Shown here: positions 22,950-32,546 of the stretch, piece by piece
Position numbering within the stretch: the first letter of the stretch is position 1
Layout of the letters: the number at the start of each line of letters is the position of its first letter
Assembly (NCBI GenBank): GCA_964483785.1
Contig: CAZACW010000017.1
Span: 1-35,423 of the forward strand
Reading direction: 5' to 3'
Source: JABDGZ01 sp964483785
GTDB taxonomy: Bacteria > Omnitrophota > Gorgyraeia > Zapsychrales > Fredricksoniimonadaceae
Length of the DNA: 35,423 nt
Position numbers and translations under genes: made by a program
Notes under the pieces: model-generated
Told to the model about the DNA's origin: nothing
Seen by the model: the letters and a program-made list of their open reading frames with translations, nothing else
The model's database searches: none

Positions 22950-23988
22950 TGAAAAAATCTTCGCGGCCAGGGTCCTGATCGTTGATGATAACGTTCTGGA
23001 CGTTGAAATCCTCGAGAAAATCCTTTCTCACGCCGGCTTCATCAACATCACCAGCACCACCGACCCCACCAGGGCCATTGACCTTTATAAGGAGATCAGG
23101 CCTGACCTGGTCCTTCTGGATTTGAACATGCCCAAGATGGATGGTTTCACCGTCATGACCCAGCTGGCCTTGATGCATCCGGATGATTATCTGCCCTTGC
23201 TGATCTTGACTGCAGCAGAAGAGTCCGTGCGTTATAAGGCCCTTTCCGGCGGCGCCAAGGATTTTTTGCGCAAGCCCTATCAGCATTTGGATGTCCTGCT
23301 TAAAAGCCGCAATATCATCGAGGTCAGGCTCTTGTACAGCCAGATCAAAAACCAGAACGCCTCCCTGGAACACCAGGTCAATGAGCAGATCAAGGAAATC
23401 CGGGACACCAGGCTCGACGTGATCCAGCGCCTGGCCATTGCCGCGGAATTAAGGGACGCGGGCACGGGCAAGCACATTTACCGCATGAGCCGCTATTGCC
23501 AATTGCTGGCCGCGGCCATCGGCTTTACCAAGGAACAAAGCGATATGATCCTGACGGCAGCGCCCTTGCATGATATCGGCAAGATCGCCATCCCTGATTC
23601 GATTTTGTTAAAGCCCTCCAGCCTCAATCCGCAGGAATTTGAAATCATCAAGACGCACACGGTGCAGGGGGCCAAGATGCTCTCCGGCAGCAATTCGGTT
23701 TTTTTGAAATTGGCGGAATCCATTGCCCTGTCCCATCATGAAAAATGGGACGGCACAGGCTATCCCCACGGCCTTAAAGGCGAAGCCATACCGCTGGCCG
23801 CGCGCCTCTGCGCCCTGGCGGATGTTTTTGATGCCTTAAGTTCCACCCGGCCGTATAAGCAGGCCTGGCCGCTGGAAAAGACCATGGCCGAGATCCGCAG
23901 TTTGAAGGGCAAGCATTTTGACCCCAAGATTGTCGAGGCTTTCGAGGACATTTACCACTCATTTAAAGCCGTGTATGAACAGCATTAA
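22939..23988 (+). CDS. Response regulator with HD-GYP c-di-GMP phosphodiesterase domain (RpfG-like)
   Basis: A 349-residue two-domain protein. The N-terminal receiver has phosphoacceptor Asp61 (LVLLDLNMPKMDG) and the conserved lysine in LRKPYQ. A coiled linker (residues about 135-160, NASLEHQVNEQIKEIRDTR) leads to a complete HD-GYP domain with HDIGK (His211, Asp212), HHEKWDGTGYP (His266, His267) and a later ALADVFDALSSTRPYK. It should hydrolyse cyclic di-GMP under control of a phosphorelay; no partner kinase is nearby. A PilZ-like protein lies farther downstream (33385-33762). Confidence 0.93.
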   Translation: MLSDEKIFAARVLIVDDNVLDVEILEKILSHAGFINITSTTDPTRAIDLYKEIRPDLVLLDLNMPKMDGFTVMTQLALMHPDDYLPLLILTAAEESVRYKALSGGAKDFLRKPYQHLDVLLKSRNIIEVRLLYSQIKNQNASLEHQVNEQIKEIRDTRLDVIQRLAIAAELRDAGTGKHIYRMSRYCQLLAAAIGFTKEQSDMILTAAPLHDIGKIAIPDSILLKPSSLNPQEFEIIKTHTVQGAKMLSGSNSVFLKLAESIALSHHEKWDGTGYPHGLKGEAIPLAARLCALADVFDALSSTRPYKQAWPLEKTMAEIRSLKGKHFDPKIVEAFEDIYHSFKAVYEQH

Positions 23989-23990
23989 CA

Positions 23991-23999
23991 TGCTATAAT
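23991..23999 (+). promoter_or_regulatory. Extended -10 promoter before citrate synthase
   Basis: TGCTATAAT is a perfect extended -10 element just after the HD-GYP stop. It would start transcription around 24006 and give a leader of about 15 nt for gltA, which has no visible Shine-Dalgarno. Confidence 0.5.
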
Positions 24000-24021
24000 G
24001 CGGTGATTTTCAAAAAACCCC

Positions 24022-25311
24022 ATGGCTGATCCGGTGGACATCCATATCGACGGAAAAAATCTCGAATGCCCGGTGATTGTCGGCACCGAAGGCGAAAAGG
24101 CCTTTGATATCGGCAAATTGCGCTCCCAAACAGGGTATATCACCATGGACCCGGGCTTCGGCAATACCGGCTCCTGCAAAAGCGCCATCACCTATCTCGA
24201 CGGGGACAAGGGCATTCTGCGCTACCGCGGCATCCCCATCGAGCAATTGGCGGAAAAATCCACCTTTGTCGAGACCTCCTATCTGTTGATCTACGGAAAA
24301 TTGCCCACCCAGAAAGAGCTGGATAATTTTTCCGAAGCTTTCAACGAACATTCCACCATCCACGAGGACATGATCAGTTTTTTTGACGCCTATCCGTCCT
24401 CGGCGCATCCCATGGCCAGCCTTTCGGCCATGGTCTGCTGCATGTCCGCCTATTATCCGGAATTGATCAAGGAAAACCCGACCGGCCAGGAGATCGACAG
24501 GATCGCGGTGCAATTATTGTCCAAGGTGCGCACGCTCTGCGCGTTTTCCTATAAAAAATCGATCGGCCAGCGTTTTGTCTATCCCCGGCAGGACCTGCGC
24601 TACGTGCCTAATTTTTTGAACATGATGTTCACTGCGCCGACTAAGCCCTACAAGATCGTGGATGAGGTGGTGCGCGCCATGCAGGTGCTCTTGATCCTGC
24701 ACGCGGACCATGAACAGAATTGTTCCACCTCTACGGTGCGTTTGGTGGGTTCTTCTCATGCTAATCTGTATGCTTCCATTTCCGCCGGGATCTGCGCCCT
24801 TTGGGGGCCTTTGCACGGCGGCGCCAACCAGGCCGTGATCGAAATGCTGGAGCTGATCCATAAGGACGGAGGGAATGTCCCAAAATATATCACCAAGGCC
24901 AAGGACAAGGACGATCATTTTCGCCTGATGGGTTTCGGCCATCGCGTTTACAAAAATTTCGACCCCCGGGCCAAGATCATCAAGCAATGCGCCGATGATT
25001 TGCTGCGCACCTTAGGGATCCAGGACCCCTTGCTGGATTTGGCCAAACGCATGGAAGACCTGGCTTTGAAGGATGATTATTTTGTTGCGCGCAAGCTCTA
25101 TCCCAATGTGGATTTTTACAGCGGGATCATTTACCGGGCCATCGGCATTCCGTTGAACATGTTCCCTGTGATGTTTGCCATCGGCCGCATGCCGGGCTGG
25201 ATCGCGCATTGGAAGGAAATGATCGAGGACCCCACGACCAAGATCGGCAGGCCGTTTCAAATTTATACCGGCGCCTCCAAAAGAGATTATCTGCCCATGG
25301 ACCGGCGCTAA
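24022..25311 (+). CDS. gltA: Citrate synthase (type II, GltA-like)
   Basis: A 429-residue citrate synthase condensing oxaloacetate with acetyl-CoA. It has the N-terminal beta-domain of the large bacterial type (DIGKLRSQTGYITMDPGFGNT). The catalytic set is His265 (GPLHGGANQ), His307 (GFGHRVYKNFDPRA) and Asp364 (NVDFYSG), with HADHEQNCSTSTVR also conserved. These positions match E. coli GltA numbering within one to two residues, so the protein is full length and likely of the NADH-sensitive hexameric class. Its own promoter candidate lies just upstream. Confidence 0.97.
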   Translation: MADPVDIHIDGKNLECPVIVGTEGEKAFDIGKLRSQTGYITMDPGFGNTGSCKSAITYLDGDKGILRYRGIPIEQLAEKSTFVETSYLLIYGKLPTQKELDNFSEAFNEHSTIHEDMISFFDAYPSSAHPMASLSAMVCCMSAYYPELIKENPTGQEIDRIAVQLLSKVRTLCAFSYKKSIGQRFVYPRQDLRYVPNFLNMMFTAPTKPYKIVDEVVRAMQVLLILHADHEQNCSTSTVRLVGSSHANLYASISAGICALWGPLHGGANQAVIEMLELIHKDGGNVPKYITKAKDKDDHFRLMGFGHRVYKNFDPRAKIIKQCADDLLRTLGIQDPLLDLAKRMEDLALKDDYFVARKLYPNVDFYSGIIYRAIGIPLNMFPVMFAIGRMPGWIAHWKEMIEDPTTKIGRPFQIYTGASKRDYLPMDRR

Positions 25312-25356
25312 AGCAAAGAAAACTTTCAAGGACGCTTTTTTTAAAAAGGAGTTGAT

Positions 25357-26748
25357 GTGATTTCATTTTATCCTCACGCCCGCCATGACAAGGACGCGGC
25401 CATCATCCTTTTGGCTTCGGGGCAGGGCCATCCTAAATTTAAAAAGGAATTGGACAAAGGCGAGATTTTTCCCGTGGCAGAGGGCGGCAGGGTCCTGTTG
25501 TTTGTGGGCCTGGGCAAATTGGACAAATTATCCTGGACCGAATTGCGCATCCAGGTGCGCAAGGCCCTGATGTCTCCTTTTCTGCAAAAGGCCAGGACCG
25601 TGGAAATTGTGCCGCACCGCCGGGAAGACAAGGCTGTCCTGGCCATCATCGAAGGGGCGCTGATCGGCGCCTATGATTGGGACAAGTACAAATCCAAGGA
25701 CAAAAACAGCAAAATCATCCACCCTAAGCGGATTTCCATTGCGGCTGAATCGAAAAAAATATTTGCCGATGCCTTGGCTGTTTGCCAGGGTGTCAATCTG
25801 GCCCGCGATTTGGTCAATGATAACGCGGACAGAATCACCTCGGATTATCTGGAAAAGACCGTCAAAGATTTGATCAAGGGCAAAAAGAATTTCAGGCTCG
25901 AAATTCTTAATCGCAAGGAACTTAAAGCCAAGGGCCTGCATTTGCATTTGGCGGTCAACCAGGCCAGCCTTAAAGAGCCCAAATTGATCATTGTCCGTTA
26001 TAACGCCGGCCGTAAAAATGAGGCGCCCACAGCCATCGTCGGCAAAGGCCTGACCTTTGATACCGGCGGATTGAATTTAAAGCCCACCGGCGGCATTGAA
26101 ACGATGAAGATGGACATGTCCGGCGCCGCGGCTGTCTGCGGGATTTTAAAAAATGTCATCAGCCTCGATATCAAAAAGAACCTGCTTTTTGTTTTAGGTG
26201 TTGCGGAAAATGCCATTGGCGCCGCGGCCTATAAGCCAGGGGACGTGCTCACAGGGTACGCGGGCAAATCCGTTGAAATCGGCAATACCGACGCCGAAGG
26301 CCGCTTGGTTTTGGCAGATGCCTTTGCCTATGTGGTCAAAAATTACAAGCCGGCCAAGATCATTGATCTGGCCACCCTGACAGGCGCCTGTGTCGTGGCC
26401 TTGGGCTTTGATTATTCCGGCTTGTTTTCCAATAGCGATGAATTGGCCGGCCAATTGCTGGAAGCATCCCAGGAAACCGATGACCGGGCCTGGCGCCTGC
26501 CGGTTTACGCGGAATTGAAAGAATACATTAAATCCCCGATCGCGGATTTGAAAAATACCAGCTCCATCAAGGGCGGGGGGGCTTGCACGGCCGCGGCGTT
26601 TTTGCATCAGTTTACCGACGGCACCACCTGGGCCCATTTAGACATCGCCGGAAGCGCCTATGCTGAAGGCGCAGGGCGCATGTATTATGGTTACGGCGCC
26701 ACCGGCGCCGGTGTCCGTTTATTGACCCATTATTTAAAGCACAATTAA
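25357..26748 (+). CDS. pepA: Leucyl aminopeptidase (M17 family)
   Basis: A 463-residue cytosolic aminopeptidase using two divalent metals. The catalytic domain shows VGKGLTFDTGGLNLKP (Lys230, Asp235), MKMDMSGAAAVCG and the family signature NTDAEGRLVLADA (Asp312, Glu314, Arg316). The N-terminal 150 residues are the divergent M17 regulatory domain. The start is a GTG at 25357 preceded by AGGAG (25347-25351) at 5 nt. It would release amino acids from peptides for the alanine dehydrogenase and TCA enzymes encoded next to it. Confidence 0.95.
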   Translation: MISFYPHARHDKDAAIILLASGQGHPKFKKELDKGEIFPVAEGGRVLLFVGLGKLDKLSWTELRIQVRKALMSPFLQKARTVEIVPHRREDKAVLAIIEGALIGAYDWDKYKSKDKNSKIIHPKRISIAAESKKIFADALAVCQGVNLARDLVNDNADRITSDYLEKTVKDLIKGKKNFRLEILNRKELKAKGLHLHLAVNQASLKEPKLIIVRYNAGRKNEAPTAIVGKGLTFDTGGLNLKPTGGIETMKMDMSGAAAVCGILKNVISLDIKKNLLFVLGVAENAIGAAAYKPGDVLTGYAGKSVEIGNTDAEGRLVLADAFAYVVKNYKPAKIIDLATLTGACVVALGFDYSGLFSNSDELAGQLLEASQETDDRAWRLPVYAELKEYIKSPIADLKNTSSIKGGGACTAAAFLHQFTDGTTWAHLDIAGSAYAEGAGRMYYGYGATGAGVRLLTHYLKHN

Positions 26749-26752
26749 GCCT

Positions 26753-28156
26753 ATGGATTATCGCGTTGAATCTGACAGCATGGGGGAGATCAAGGTCCCG
26801 GCCGACAAATACTGGGGCGCCCAGACCCAGCGTTCCCTGGAGCATTTTAAAATCGGCTCTGACAAATTTCCCAGGGCCATGATCAAGGCCTTAGGCATCC
26901 TTAAAAAGGCCGCGGCCATGGCCAATCAGGAGCTGGGTTCCTTGCCGCCGGAGAAGGCGGCCCTGATCATCCGCGCCGCGGATGAGGTGATTGAAGGCAG
27001 GCTGGATGCCCATTTTCCTCTGGTTGTGTGGCAGACCGGCTCCGGCACGCAGACCAACATGAACGCCAATGAGGTGATTTCCAACCGCGCCATAGAGATC
27101 AGCGGCGGGACCATGGGCAGTAAAAAGCCCGTTCATCCGAATGATGATGTCAACATGGCCCAATCTTCCAACGATACCTTTCCAACCGCCATGCATATTG
27201 CCGCCGAGGAGGAGATCCACCGGCGCCTGATTCCCATGGTCAAGCAATTGCGCGATGCCCTGCATAAGAAGGAAACGGAATTCAAAGATATCATCAAGAT
27301 CGGCCGCACCCATTTGATGGATGCTACACCTTTGACCCTGGGCCAGGAATTTTCAGGCTATGTCAGCCAATTGGACCATGATCTTAAACGCCTTGAGTCT
27401 GTTTTACCTCAGCTTTATGAATTGGCCTTAGGCGGCACAGCTGTGGGCACCGGGCTTAACACCCATCCTCAATTTGCCGTTAAGTCCGCCGAGAAAATCG
27501 CCCAGACCACGGAAAGGCCGTTTAAAAGCGCGCCTAATAAATTCGAGGCCTTGGCTGCGCATGATGCCATGGTCTTTTTAAGCGGGGCCTTAAACACCCT
27601 GGCCGTGTCCTTGATGAAAATCGCCAATGATATCCGCTGGCTCGCCTCCGGCCCGCGCTCTGGGATCGGCGAATTGCATCTGCCGGAAAATGAGCCGGGC
27701 TCCTCGATCATGCCGGGCAAGGTCAATCCCACCCAGTGCGAGGCCCTGACCATGGTCTGCGTGCAGGTCTTTGGCCATAATACGGCCGTGACCGTGGCCG
27801 GCTCCAGCGGGAATTTCGAATTGAATGTTTATAAGCCTGTGATCATTTTTAATGTCCTGAATTCCATCCGTCTGCTGGCTGATGCCTGTGAAAGTTTTAC
27901 CATCCATTGCGTTGCTGGCCTTGAAGCCAACCGCCGCCAGATCCAAAATCATTTGGACCAATCCTTAATGCTTGTCACGGCCTTGAATCCCCACATCGGT
28001 TATGATAATGCCGCCAAAATCGCCAAGAAGGCCTTTGCGGAGAATATCACCCTCAAGCAGGCCGCCGTTGCTTTGAAGCTCTTGTCAGCGGAACAATTTG
28101 ATGCCATTGTCCGTCCCCAGGACATGATAGGCCCGCATGATCATAGGCGTCCCTAA
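26753..28156 (+). CDS. fumC: Class II fumarate hydratase
   Basis: A 467-residue oxygen-stable, cluster-free fumarase converting fumarate to L-malate. It has GEIKVPADKYWGAQTQRS at the N-terminus, TGSGTQTNMNANEVISNRA, NMAQSSNDTFPTAMH, GRTHLMDATPLTLGQEFSGY and the signature GSSIMPGKVNPTQ with the catalytic loop Ser317/Ser318. Only 4 nt separate it from pepA, and its end overlaps the alanine dehydrogenase gene by 20 nt. A class II enzyme fits the aerobic physiology implied by the oxidase genes. Confidence 0.97.
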   Translation: MDYRVESDSMGEIKVPADKYWGAQTQRSLEHFKIGSDKFPRAMIKALGILKKAAAMANQELGSLPPEKAALIIRAADEVIEGRLDAHFPLVVWQTGSGTQTNMNANEVISNRAIEISGGTMGSKKPVHPNDDVNMAQSSNDTFPTAMHIAAEEEIHRRLIPMVKQLRDALHKKETEFKDIIKIGRTHLMDATPLTLGQEFSGYVSQLDHDLKRLESVLPQLYELALGGTAVGTGLNTHPQFAVKSAEKIAQTTERPFKSAPNKFEALAAHDAMVFLSGALNTLAVSLMKIANDIRWLASGPRSGIGELHLPENEPGSSIMPGKVNPTQCEALTMVCVQVFGHNTAVTVAGSSGNFELNVYKPVIIFNVLNSIRLLADACESFTIHCVAGLEANRRQIQNHLDQSLMLVTALNPHIGYDNAAKIAKKAFAENITLKQAAVALKLLSAEQFDAIVRPQDMIGPHDHRRP

Positions 28157-29243
28157 AGAAATCAAAAATAACGAATGCCGGGTCGGGCTTTTGCCCGTCG
28201 GTGTGGAATCCCTTGTCCGCGCCGGCCACCAGGTGTTGATCGAAGAGAACGCCGGCCTTGGCAGCGGTGTCGCCGATGCGGATTATAAAATGGCAGGCGG
28301 CACAATGGAGGCGGATGCGGCCGCGGTTTATGCCAAGGCCGAGATGATCGTCAAGATCAAGGAGCCCCAGCCCGGCGAATACAAGTTGTTGAACAAAGAC
28401 CAGATCATTTTTACTTTTTTTCATTTTGCCGCAAGCCGCGATTTGACAGAGAACATGCTGCAGAAAAAAATCACGGCCTTAGCCTATGAGACCCTGCAGA
28501 CTAAGGACGGGGAATTGCCGTGCCTGACGCCCATGTCGGAAGTGGCCGGCCGCATGGCCGTGCATGAGGGCGCCAAATATCTGGAAGAGCCCATGCACGG
28601 CCGGGGGATTCTGCTTGCCGGTGTTCCTGGTGTTTATCCGGCGGAAGTGGCCATTATCGGCGCCGGGGTGGTGGGCTCCAATGCCTGCAAAATGGCCGCG
28701 GGTCTGGGCGCTAATGTAACGGTCCTGGATGTTAATTTAAACCGCCTGCGTTATCTGGAAGAGATCATGCCCCTGAATGTGCATACCTTGATGAGCAATT
28801 CGCATAATATCCGCGAAGCGGTGATAAAGTCTGATTTAGTGATCAGCTCTGTCTTGATCCGGGGCGCCAAGGCCCCTTGTCTCATTGACCGCAAATTGGT
28901 GGCCCAAATGAAAAAAGGCGCGGTGATTGTGGATGTGGCCATTGACCAGGGCGGTTCTGTGGAAACCTCGCGGCCCACGACCCATGAAGATCCGGTGTAT
29001 GTGGTAGACGGAGTGGTGCATTACTGTGTCACCAACATGCCCGGCGCTGTGGCCCGCACCAGCACCCATGCCCTGACCAATGCCACCTTTCCCTATATTT
29101 TGAAGGTCGCTGATCTGGGATTTAAACGATGCGTCCAAGAGTCCCATGAAATCCGCACGTCCCTCAATATGACCGAAGGCCATTTGACCCTCAAGGAAGT
29201 GGCTGAGACCTTTGGTTTACCCTGCCATGAACACCTTAACTGA
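28137..29243 (+). CDS. ald: L-alanine dehydrogenase
   Basis: A 368-residue NAD-dependent enzyme that oxidises L-alanine to pyruvate and ammonia. Active-site residues fall at the family positions: Lys75 (VKIKEP), His96 (FTFFHFAAS) and the aspartate in VDVAIDQGGSVETSRP. The NAD-binding Rossmann motif is IIGAGVVGSNACKMAAGLGA. It starts inside the end of fumC and its last codons overlap the following methyltransferase gene, so all are probably cotranscribed. It links amino-acid catabolism to the TCA cycle. Confidence 0.96.
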   Translation: MIIGVPKEIKNNECRVGLLPVGVESLVRAGHQVLIEENAGLGSGVADADYKMAGGTMEADAAAVYAKAEMIVKIKEPQPGEYKLLNKDQIIFTFFHFAASRDLTENMLQKKITALAYETLQTKDGELPCLTPMSEVAGRMAVHEGAKYLEEPMHGRGILLAGVPGVYPAEVAIIGAGVVGSNACKMAAGLGANVTVLDVNLNRLRYLEEIMPLNVHTLMSNSHNIREAVIKSDLVISSVLIRGAKAPCLIDRKLVAQMKKGAVIVDVAIDQGGSVETSRPTTHEDPVYVVDGVVHYCVTNMPGAVARTSTHALTNATFPYILKVADLGFKRCVQESHEIRTSLNMTEGHLTLKEVAETFGLPCHEHLN

Positions 29244-30036
29244 TCTAAGATGCATCTGCTGTAGGGGGGAAGAGATCAAACCCCATCTGGTTGGACTGCT
29301 CTCCTGCGGCCGCTGCGGTCATGTCATGGCTGATGTGGACATGGACGCGTTTAACGCCAAGGACATCTATTCCTATAATTATTTTAAGGACGGTGAATAC
29401 TTAGATTATGTCAAGGACAGGGCGTGTTTTGAGAAGAATTTCAAAAAGAGATTAAGGACCCTGCGCCAATATAAGCCTGCCGGCCGTCTTTTGGAAATCG
29501 GTTCTGCCTGCGGCTTTTTTTTAAATCTGGCCAATCTCTTTTATGAATGTACCGGATATGAAATCTGCACGGAGATGGCGCAATTCGCCGGTAAAGAGTT
29601 TGACCTGAATGTCAAAGCCATGGATTATCTGGCCGATCTTGAGCATAAGGACCATTACGATGCAGCGGTTTTGTGGGATTGCATCGAGCATTTGGCCAGG
29701 CCGGACCTTTATATCCAAAAGATCCGCGCCGAGCTTAAAAAAAACGGGGTGATGGCCTTGACCACGGGGGACATAGGGAGCCTGGTGCCAAAACTGCAAA
29801 AAGGCCGGTGGCGGATGATCCATCCTCCGACCCATCTGCACTATTTTACCAGGGCCTCCATCAGCGCCTTGCTAAACCGCCACGGGTTTCAGATCATGGA
29901 CATTCAATATCCCGGCTTTTACCGGAGCCTGGGCCAGATGTTCTACGGCTGCCAGGTCAAATCCCTGGCCTGGGTCTCAACACCGGTGTATCTTAACCTG
30001 TACGACATCATGTGCGTTGTAGCCAAAAAAATTTAA
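29227..30036 (+). CDS. Zinc-ribbon SAM-dependent methyltransferase (copy 1)
   Basis: A 269-residue protein. The N-terminus carries two CxxC pairs (CICC near residue 9 and CGRC near 28) forming a likely zinc ribbon. Then comes an IYSYNYF motif and a class I methyltransferase core with LLEIGSACGFFL for SAM binding and DCIEHLARPD after strand 4. The segment HLHYFTRASISALLNRHGF is typical of this family. It is a paralogue of the protein at 32547-33413. Such proteins often modify sugars or lipids in envelope polysaccharide clusters, which fits the glycosyltransferase next door. I start at MNTLTDLRC; an upstream in-frame codon would extend it further into ald. Confidence 0.85.
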   Translation: MNTLTDLRCICCRGEEIKPHLVGLLSCGRCGHVMADVDMDAFNAKDIYSYNYFKDGEYLDYVKDRACFEKNFKKRLRTLRQYKPAGRLLEIGSACGFFLNLANLFYECTGYEICTEMAQFAGKEFDLNVKAMDYLADLEHKDHYDAAVLWDCIEHLARPDLYIQKIRAELKKNGVMALTTGDIGSLVPKLQKGRWRMIHPPTHLHYFTRASISALLNRHGFQIMDIQYPGFYRSLGQMFYGCQVKSLAWVSTPVYLNLYDIMCVVAKKI

Positions 30037-30041
30037 ATTCC

Positions 30042-30986
30042 ATGCGCAAACTCGAAACTCTCTCCATCATCATACCCTGCTATAACGAGGAAGAAGTCCT
30101 TGAAGGCACCCATCAGCGTATGAGCGCGCTGTTGCAGGGGCTGATCCGAAAAGGCAAATGCGCGGATTATGAAATTTTATACGTCAACGACGGGTCCAAG
30201 GACCAGACCCAAAAATTATTGGACGGGATTTTCAAGCGCGACAAACACGTGAGGGTCGCGGCCTTGCGCCGCAATTTCGGCCTGCAGGGCGCCTTATGCG
30301 CCGGCCTGACGCTGGCCCGCGGCCAGGCGGCAGTGACCATTGACGCGGACCTGCAGGACCCTCCGGAAAAAATTGAGGCCATGATCGATTATTATGAGCA
30401 GGATTATGATCTTGTCTTGGGCGTGCGGGAAGACAGGGCCGCGGACAGTTTTTTCAAGCGATTCACCGCCGAAGGGTTTTATTCTTTCTTAAAAATCATG
30501 GGGGTCGAAATCGTCCATAATCACGGGGATTTTCGCTTGATGGCCAGGCCCTTGATCGATGAATTCAATCAGCTGACCGAGCGCAACCGCTTTATCCGGG
30601 CCATGGTGCTGTCCTTGGACAATCAATATGCTGTAGTTTATTATAAGCGCCAGCCCAGGATGCAGGGGGTAACCAAATTCAATTTAGGCAGGATGATGTC
30701 CTTGTCCTTGGATGGAATATTGTCTTTTACCTTCATGCCGCTTCGCCTGGTGTCCTTGCTGGGATTGGTTTTTTGTGTATTGGCCTTTGCCGGCAGTGCC
30801 TATGTGGTCTACAGCAAGGTCTTTAAGGACGCTGTGCCCGGCTGGACCTCGACGGTATTGCCCTTGTTTATCTTCAGCGGTGTCCAGCTTTTGAGCCTCG
30901 GCATTATCGGCGAATATGTAGGCAGGCTGTACATCGAGGCCAAACACCGTCCATTATTCAGTGTCCGGCGGGAATTAAAGCATTAA
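30042..30986 (+). CDS. GT2 polyprenyl-phosphate glycosyltransferase (DPM1/GtrB-like)
   Basis: A 314-residue protein with a GT-A domain followed by two C-terminal transmembrane helices (VSLLGLVFCVLAFAGSAYVVY and VLPLFIFSGVQLLSLGIIG). Motifs include SIIIPCYNEEE, YVNDGSKDQT, RRNFGLQGALCAGL and TIDADLQDPPE (the DAD metal site). It likely moves a sugar from a nucleotide donor to polyprenyl phosphate, giving a lipid-linked sugar for GT-C enzymes such as those encoded nearby. The ATG at 30042 follows the methyltransferase stop by 5 nt. The stop is shared as TTAA with the convergent gene. Confidence 0.92.
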   Translation: MRKLETLSIIIPCYNEEEVLEGTHQRMSALLQGLIRKGKCADYEILYVNDGSKDQTQKLLDGIFKRDKHVRVAALRRNFGLQGALCAGLTLARGQAAVTIDADLQDPPEKIEAMIDYYEQDYDLVLGVREDRAADSFFKRFTAEGFYSFLKIMGVEIVHNHGDFRLMARPLIDEFNQLTERNRFIRAMVLSLDNQYAVVYYKRQPRMQGVTKFNLGRMMSLSLDGILSFTFMPLRLVSLLGLVFCVLAFAGSAYVVYSKVFKDAVPGWTSTVLPLFIFSGVQLLSLGIIGEYVGRLYIEAKHRPLFSVRRELKH

Positions 30987-32482
30987 TGCGGTTTCCAAAA
31001 AGACACGGCATAGGCCCTGCGGTCCTGCGGGGCGTACAATTCGATCGCTCCTTCATATTTATACGATTTGCGGATCGCATCTCCCACCCCTAAGGGCAAG
31101 AGGCTCGGCTGCAGGATGATCAGGTCAAATTCCTTGCGGTCCACCATGTTTCTTAACTTCTCAAAGAACATGGCCAGCTGAACATTGACCCTGTAATCTT
31201 CCTTGAAAAAACGGCCCATCAAGCCCTTGCGCCCGCCGCCGGAGCCGAAATACTCGGTCATGCCGTTATCAAAGACCTCCTTGTTTTGGGTGACGAGCAA
31301 GGGGGCGATCAAGGAGGAATTCAAGATGCGCTGATGCTGGCTGACCACCTGTGCCACTTGAGGCCAGCCAGGCAGGTTTTTATTAAACCACTGGTATTTT
31401 TCATCCAGGGTCAGCACATATAAATTGTAGACGAGAAAGGGGACGCAGACTAAGGGCCAAAACGGGTGGCGGCTGAATAACCAGGCCATGCTGATCAATA
31501 GAAACGGGGAGAGCAGTTGGAAGAAATACCATAAGGTGGCCCCGTTATGCCGTCCCAAGGACGTATACAGGATCAGCATGGACCACAGGCCCGCGTAAAG
31601 CACCAGAGGGATTTTCCAGGACAATTTGGGTTTCTGAAAAGCATACCAGACAAGCAGGGCCCCGGCCAAAAGCAAAATCCAAAAATGCAGGCCGGTATAC
31701 AGATGGATCTGCATGGTCAAGCGCTCCATGCTCGACCAGGATGCTGTCATGTTGGCCGAGACAAAAAAGCAATTGTCAAAATAAGCCGGCAAGGCCATGT
31801 TGACTAAGGGAATGCTGATGGACATCAAGGCGATCCATAGCAGGGTATAGGCCAGGCCCTTGATTTTGGAAACAAAAAAGAAAACATAGGAGGCCATGAC
31901 CACGATCCCAAGCACAGTGTAACCCTTGGTGTAAAAAGCCAGGGTCCCGCACAGAACACTCAAGATCAAGGAAGGGTAAGAGTATTCTCTAAACCAGGGG
32001 ACAAAGATGGTCAAAAGAAAAAGGAACATCCCCATGGCCCCTGAGTCAACACAAGGGGTGCTTGTTCCCGGATAAAGCAGGGAAGCATACAGCATCAGCA
32101 CGGCCCAGGCGTTCATCAAAAAGGGGACCTTCATTCTTTTTTGGACGAGGAACACCAGAACGCAGGAAGCGATGATAAAAAAGGCGGTGACAGCGCGGTG
32201 CACCAACAGGCCCTGGCCAAAGATCTTGGCCCATGGCCAGACTGCCAAGGGGTACAGGATGCCATAGACATTGGCGTATTGCGGCTGTAATTCCATGGCA
32301 AAGGGGTTAAGGCCTTTGAGCAGGGCGTCGGTGCTCATCATGATGGCGCCTTCCCTGAGCATGTCCGCGTAGGGGAAAACGATCAGGGCATAATGGTACA
32401 CAGCCAAGCGGAGGGCGAAATAGGCGAGCAAAACGGCGAAGATGACCTGGCAGGTTTTAAAAATTTTGGTGGTCAAAGCCAT
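30983..32482 (-). CDS. Polytopic membrane protein, GT-C glycosyltransferase-like
   Basis: A 499-residue protein with about ten hydrophobic helices. The first outside loop has FPYADMLREGAIMMSTDALLKGLNPF, where the acidic Asp-x3-Glu-like pattern soon after helix I is what GT-C transferases usually show. The C-terminal 130 residues form a soluble domain (NKEVFDNGMTEYFGSGGG, KEFDLIILQPSLLPLG). It probably transfers a sugar from a polyprenyl-phosphate donor, the kind made by the convergent GT2 protein. Sequence motifs are weak, so this rests on topology and context. Confidence 0.65.
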   Translation of the reverse strand: MALTTKIFKTCQVIFAVLLAYFALRLAVYHYALIVFPYADMLREGAIMMSTDALLKGLNPFAMELQPQYANVYGILYPLAVWPWAKIFGQGLLVHRAVTAFFIIASCVLVFLVQKRMKVPFLMNAWAVLMLYASLLYPGTSTPCVDSGAMGMFLFLLTIFVPWFREYSYPSLILSVLCGTLAFYTKGYTVLGIVVMASYVFFFVSKIKGLAYTLLWIALMSISIPLVNMALPAYFDNCFFVSANMTASWSSMERLTMQIHLYTGLHFWILLLAGALLVWYAFQKPKLSWKIPLVLYAGLWSMLILYTSLGRHNGATLWYFFQLLSPFLLISMAWLFSRHPFWPLVCVPFLVYNLYVLTLDEKYQWFNKNLPGWPQVAQVVSQHQRILNSSLIAPLLVTQNKEVFDNGMTEYFGSGGGRKGLMGRFFKEDYRVNVQLAMFFEKLRNMVDRKEFDLIILQPSLLPLGVGDAIRKSYKYEGAIELYAPQDRRAYAVSFWKPH

Positions 32483-32494
32483 TAAATTATAATA
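32483..32494 (-). promoter_or_regulatory. Candidate -10 region just upstream of the GT-C-like gene
   Basis: On the minus strand TATTATAAT runs into the ATG with 3-6 nt between, depending on which overlapping hexamer is used. It fits the close -10-to-start spacing seen at 6393, 7110 and 18360. The region is AT-rich, so chance is a real possibility. Confidence 0.3.
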
Positions 32495-32546
32495 AAGTTA
32501 AATCAATTATTTTGCAATGAAATGTCCATCCTTTTGAGGCCCTTCC

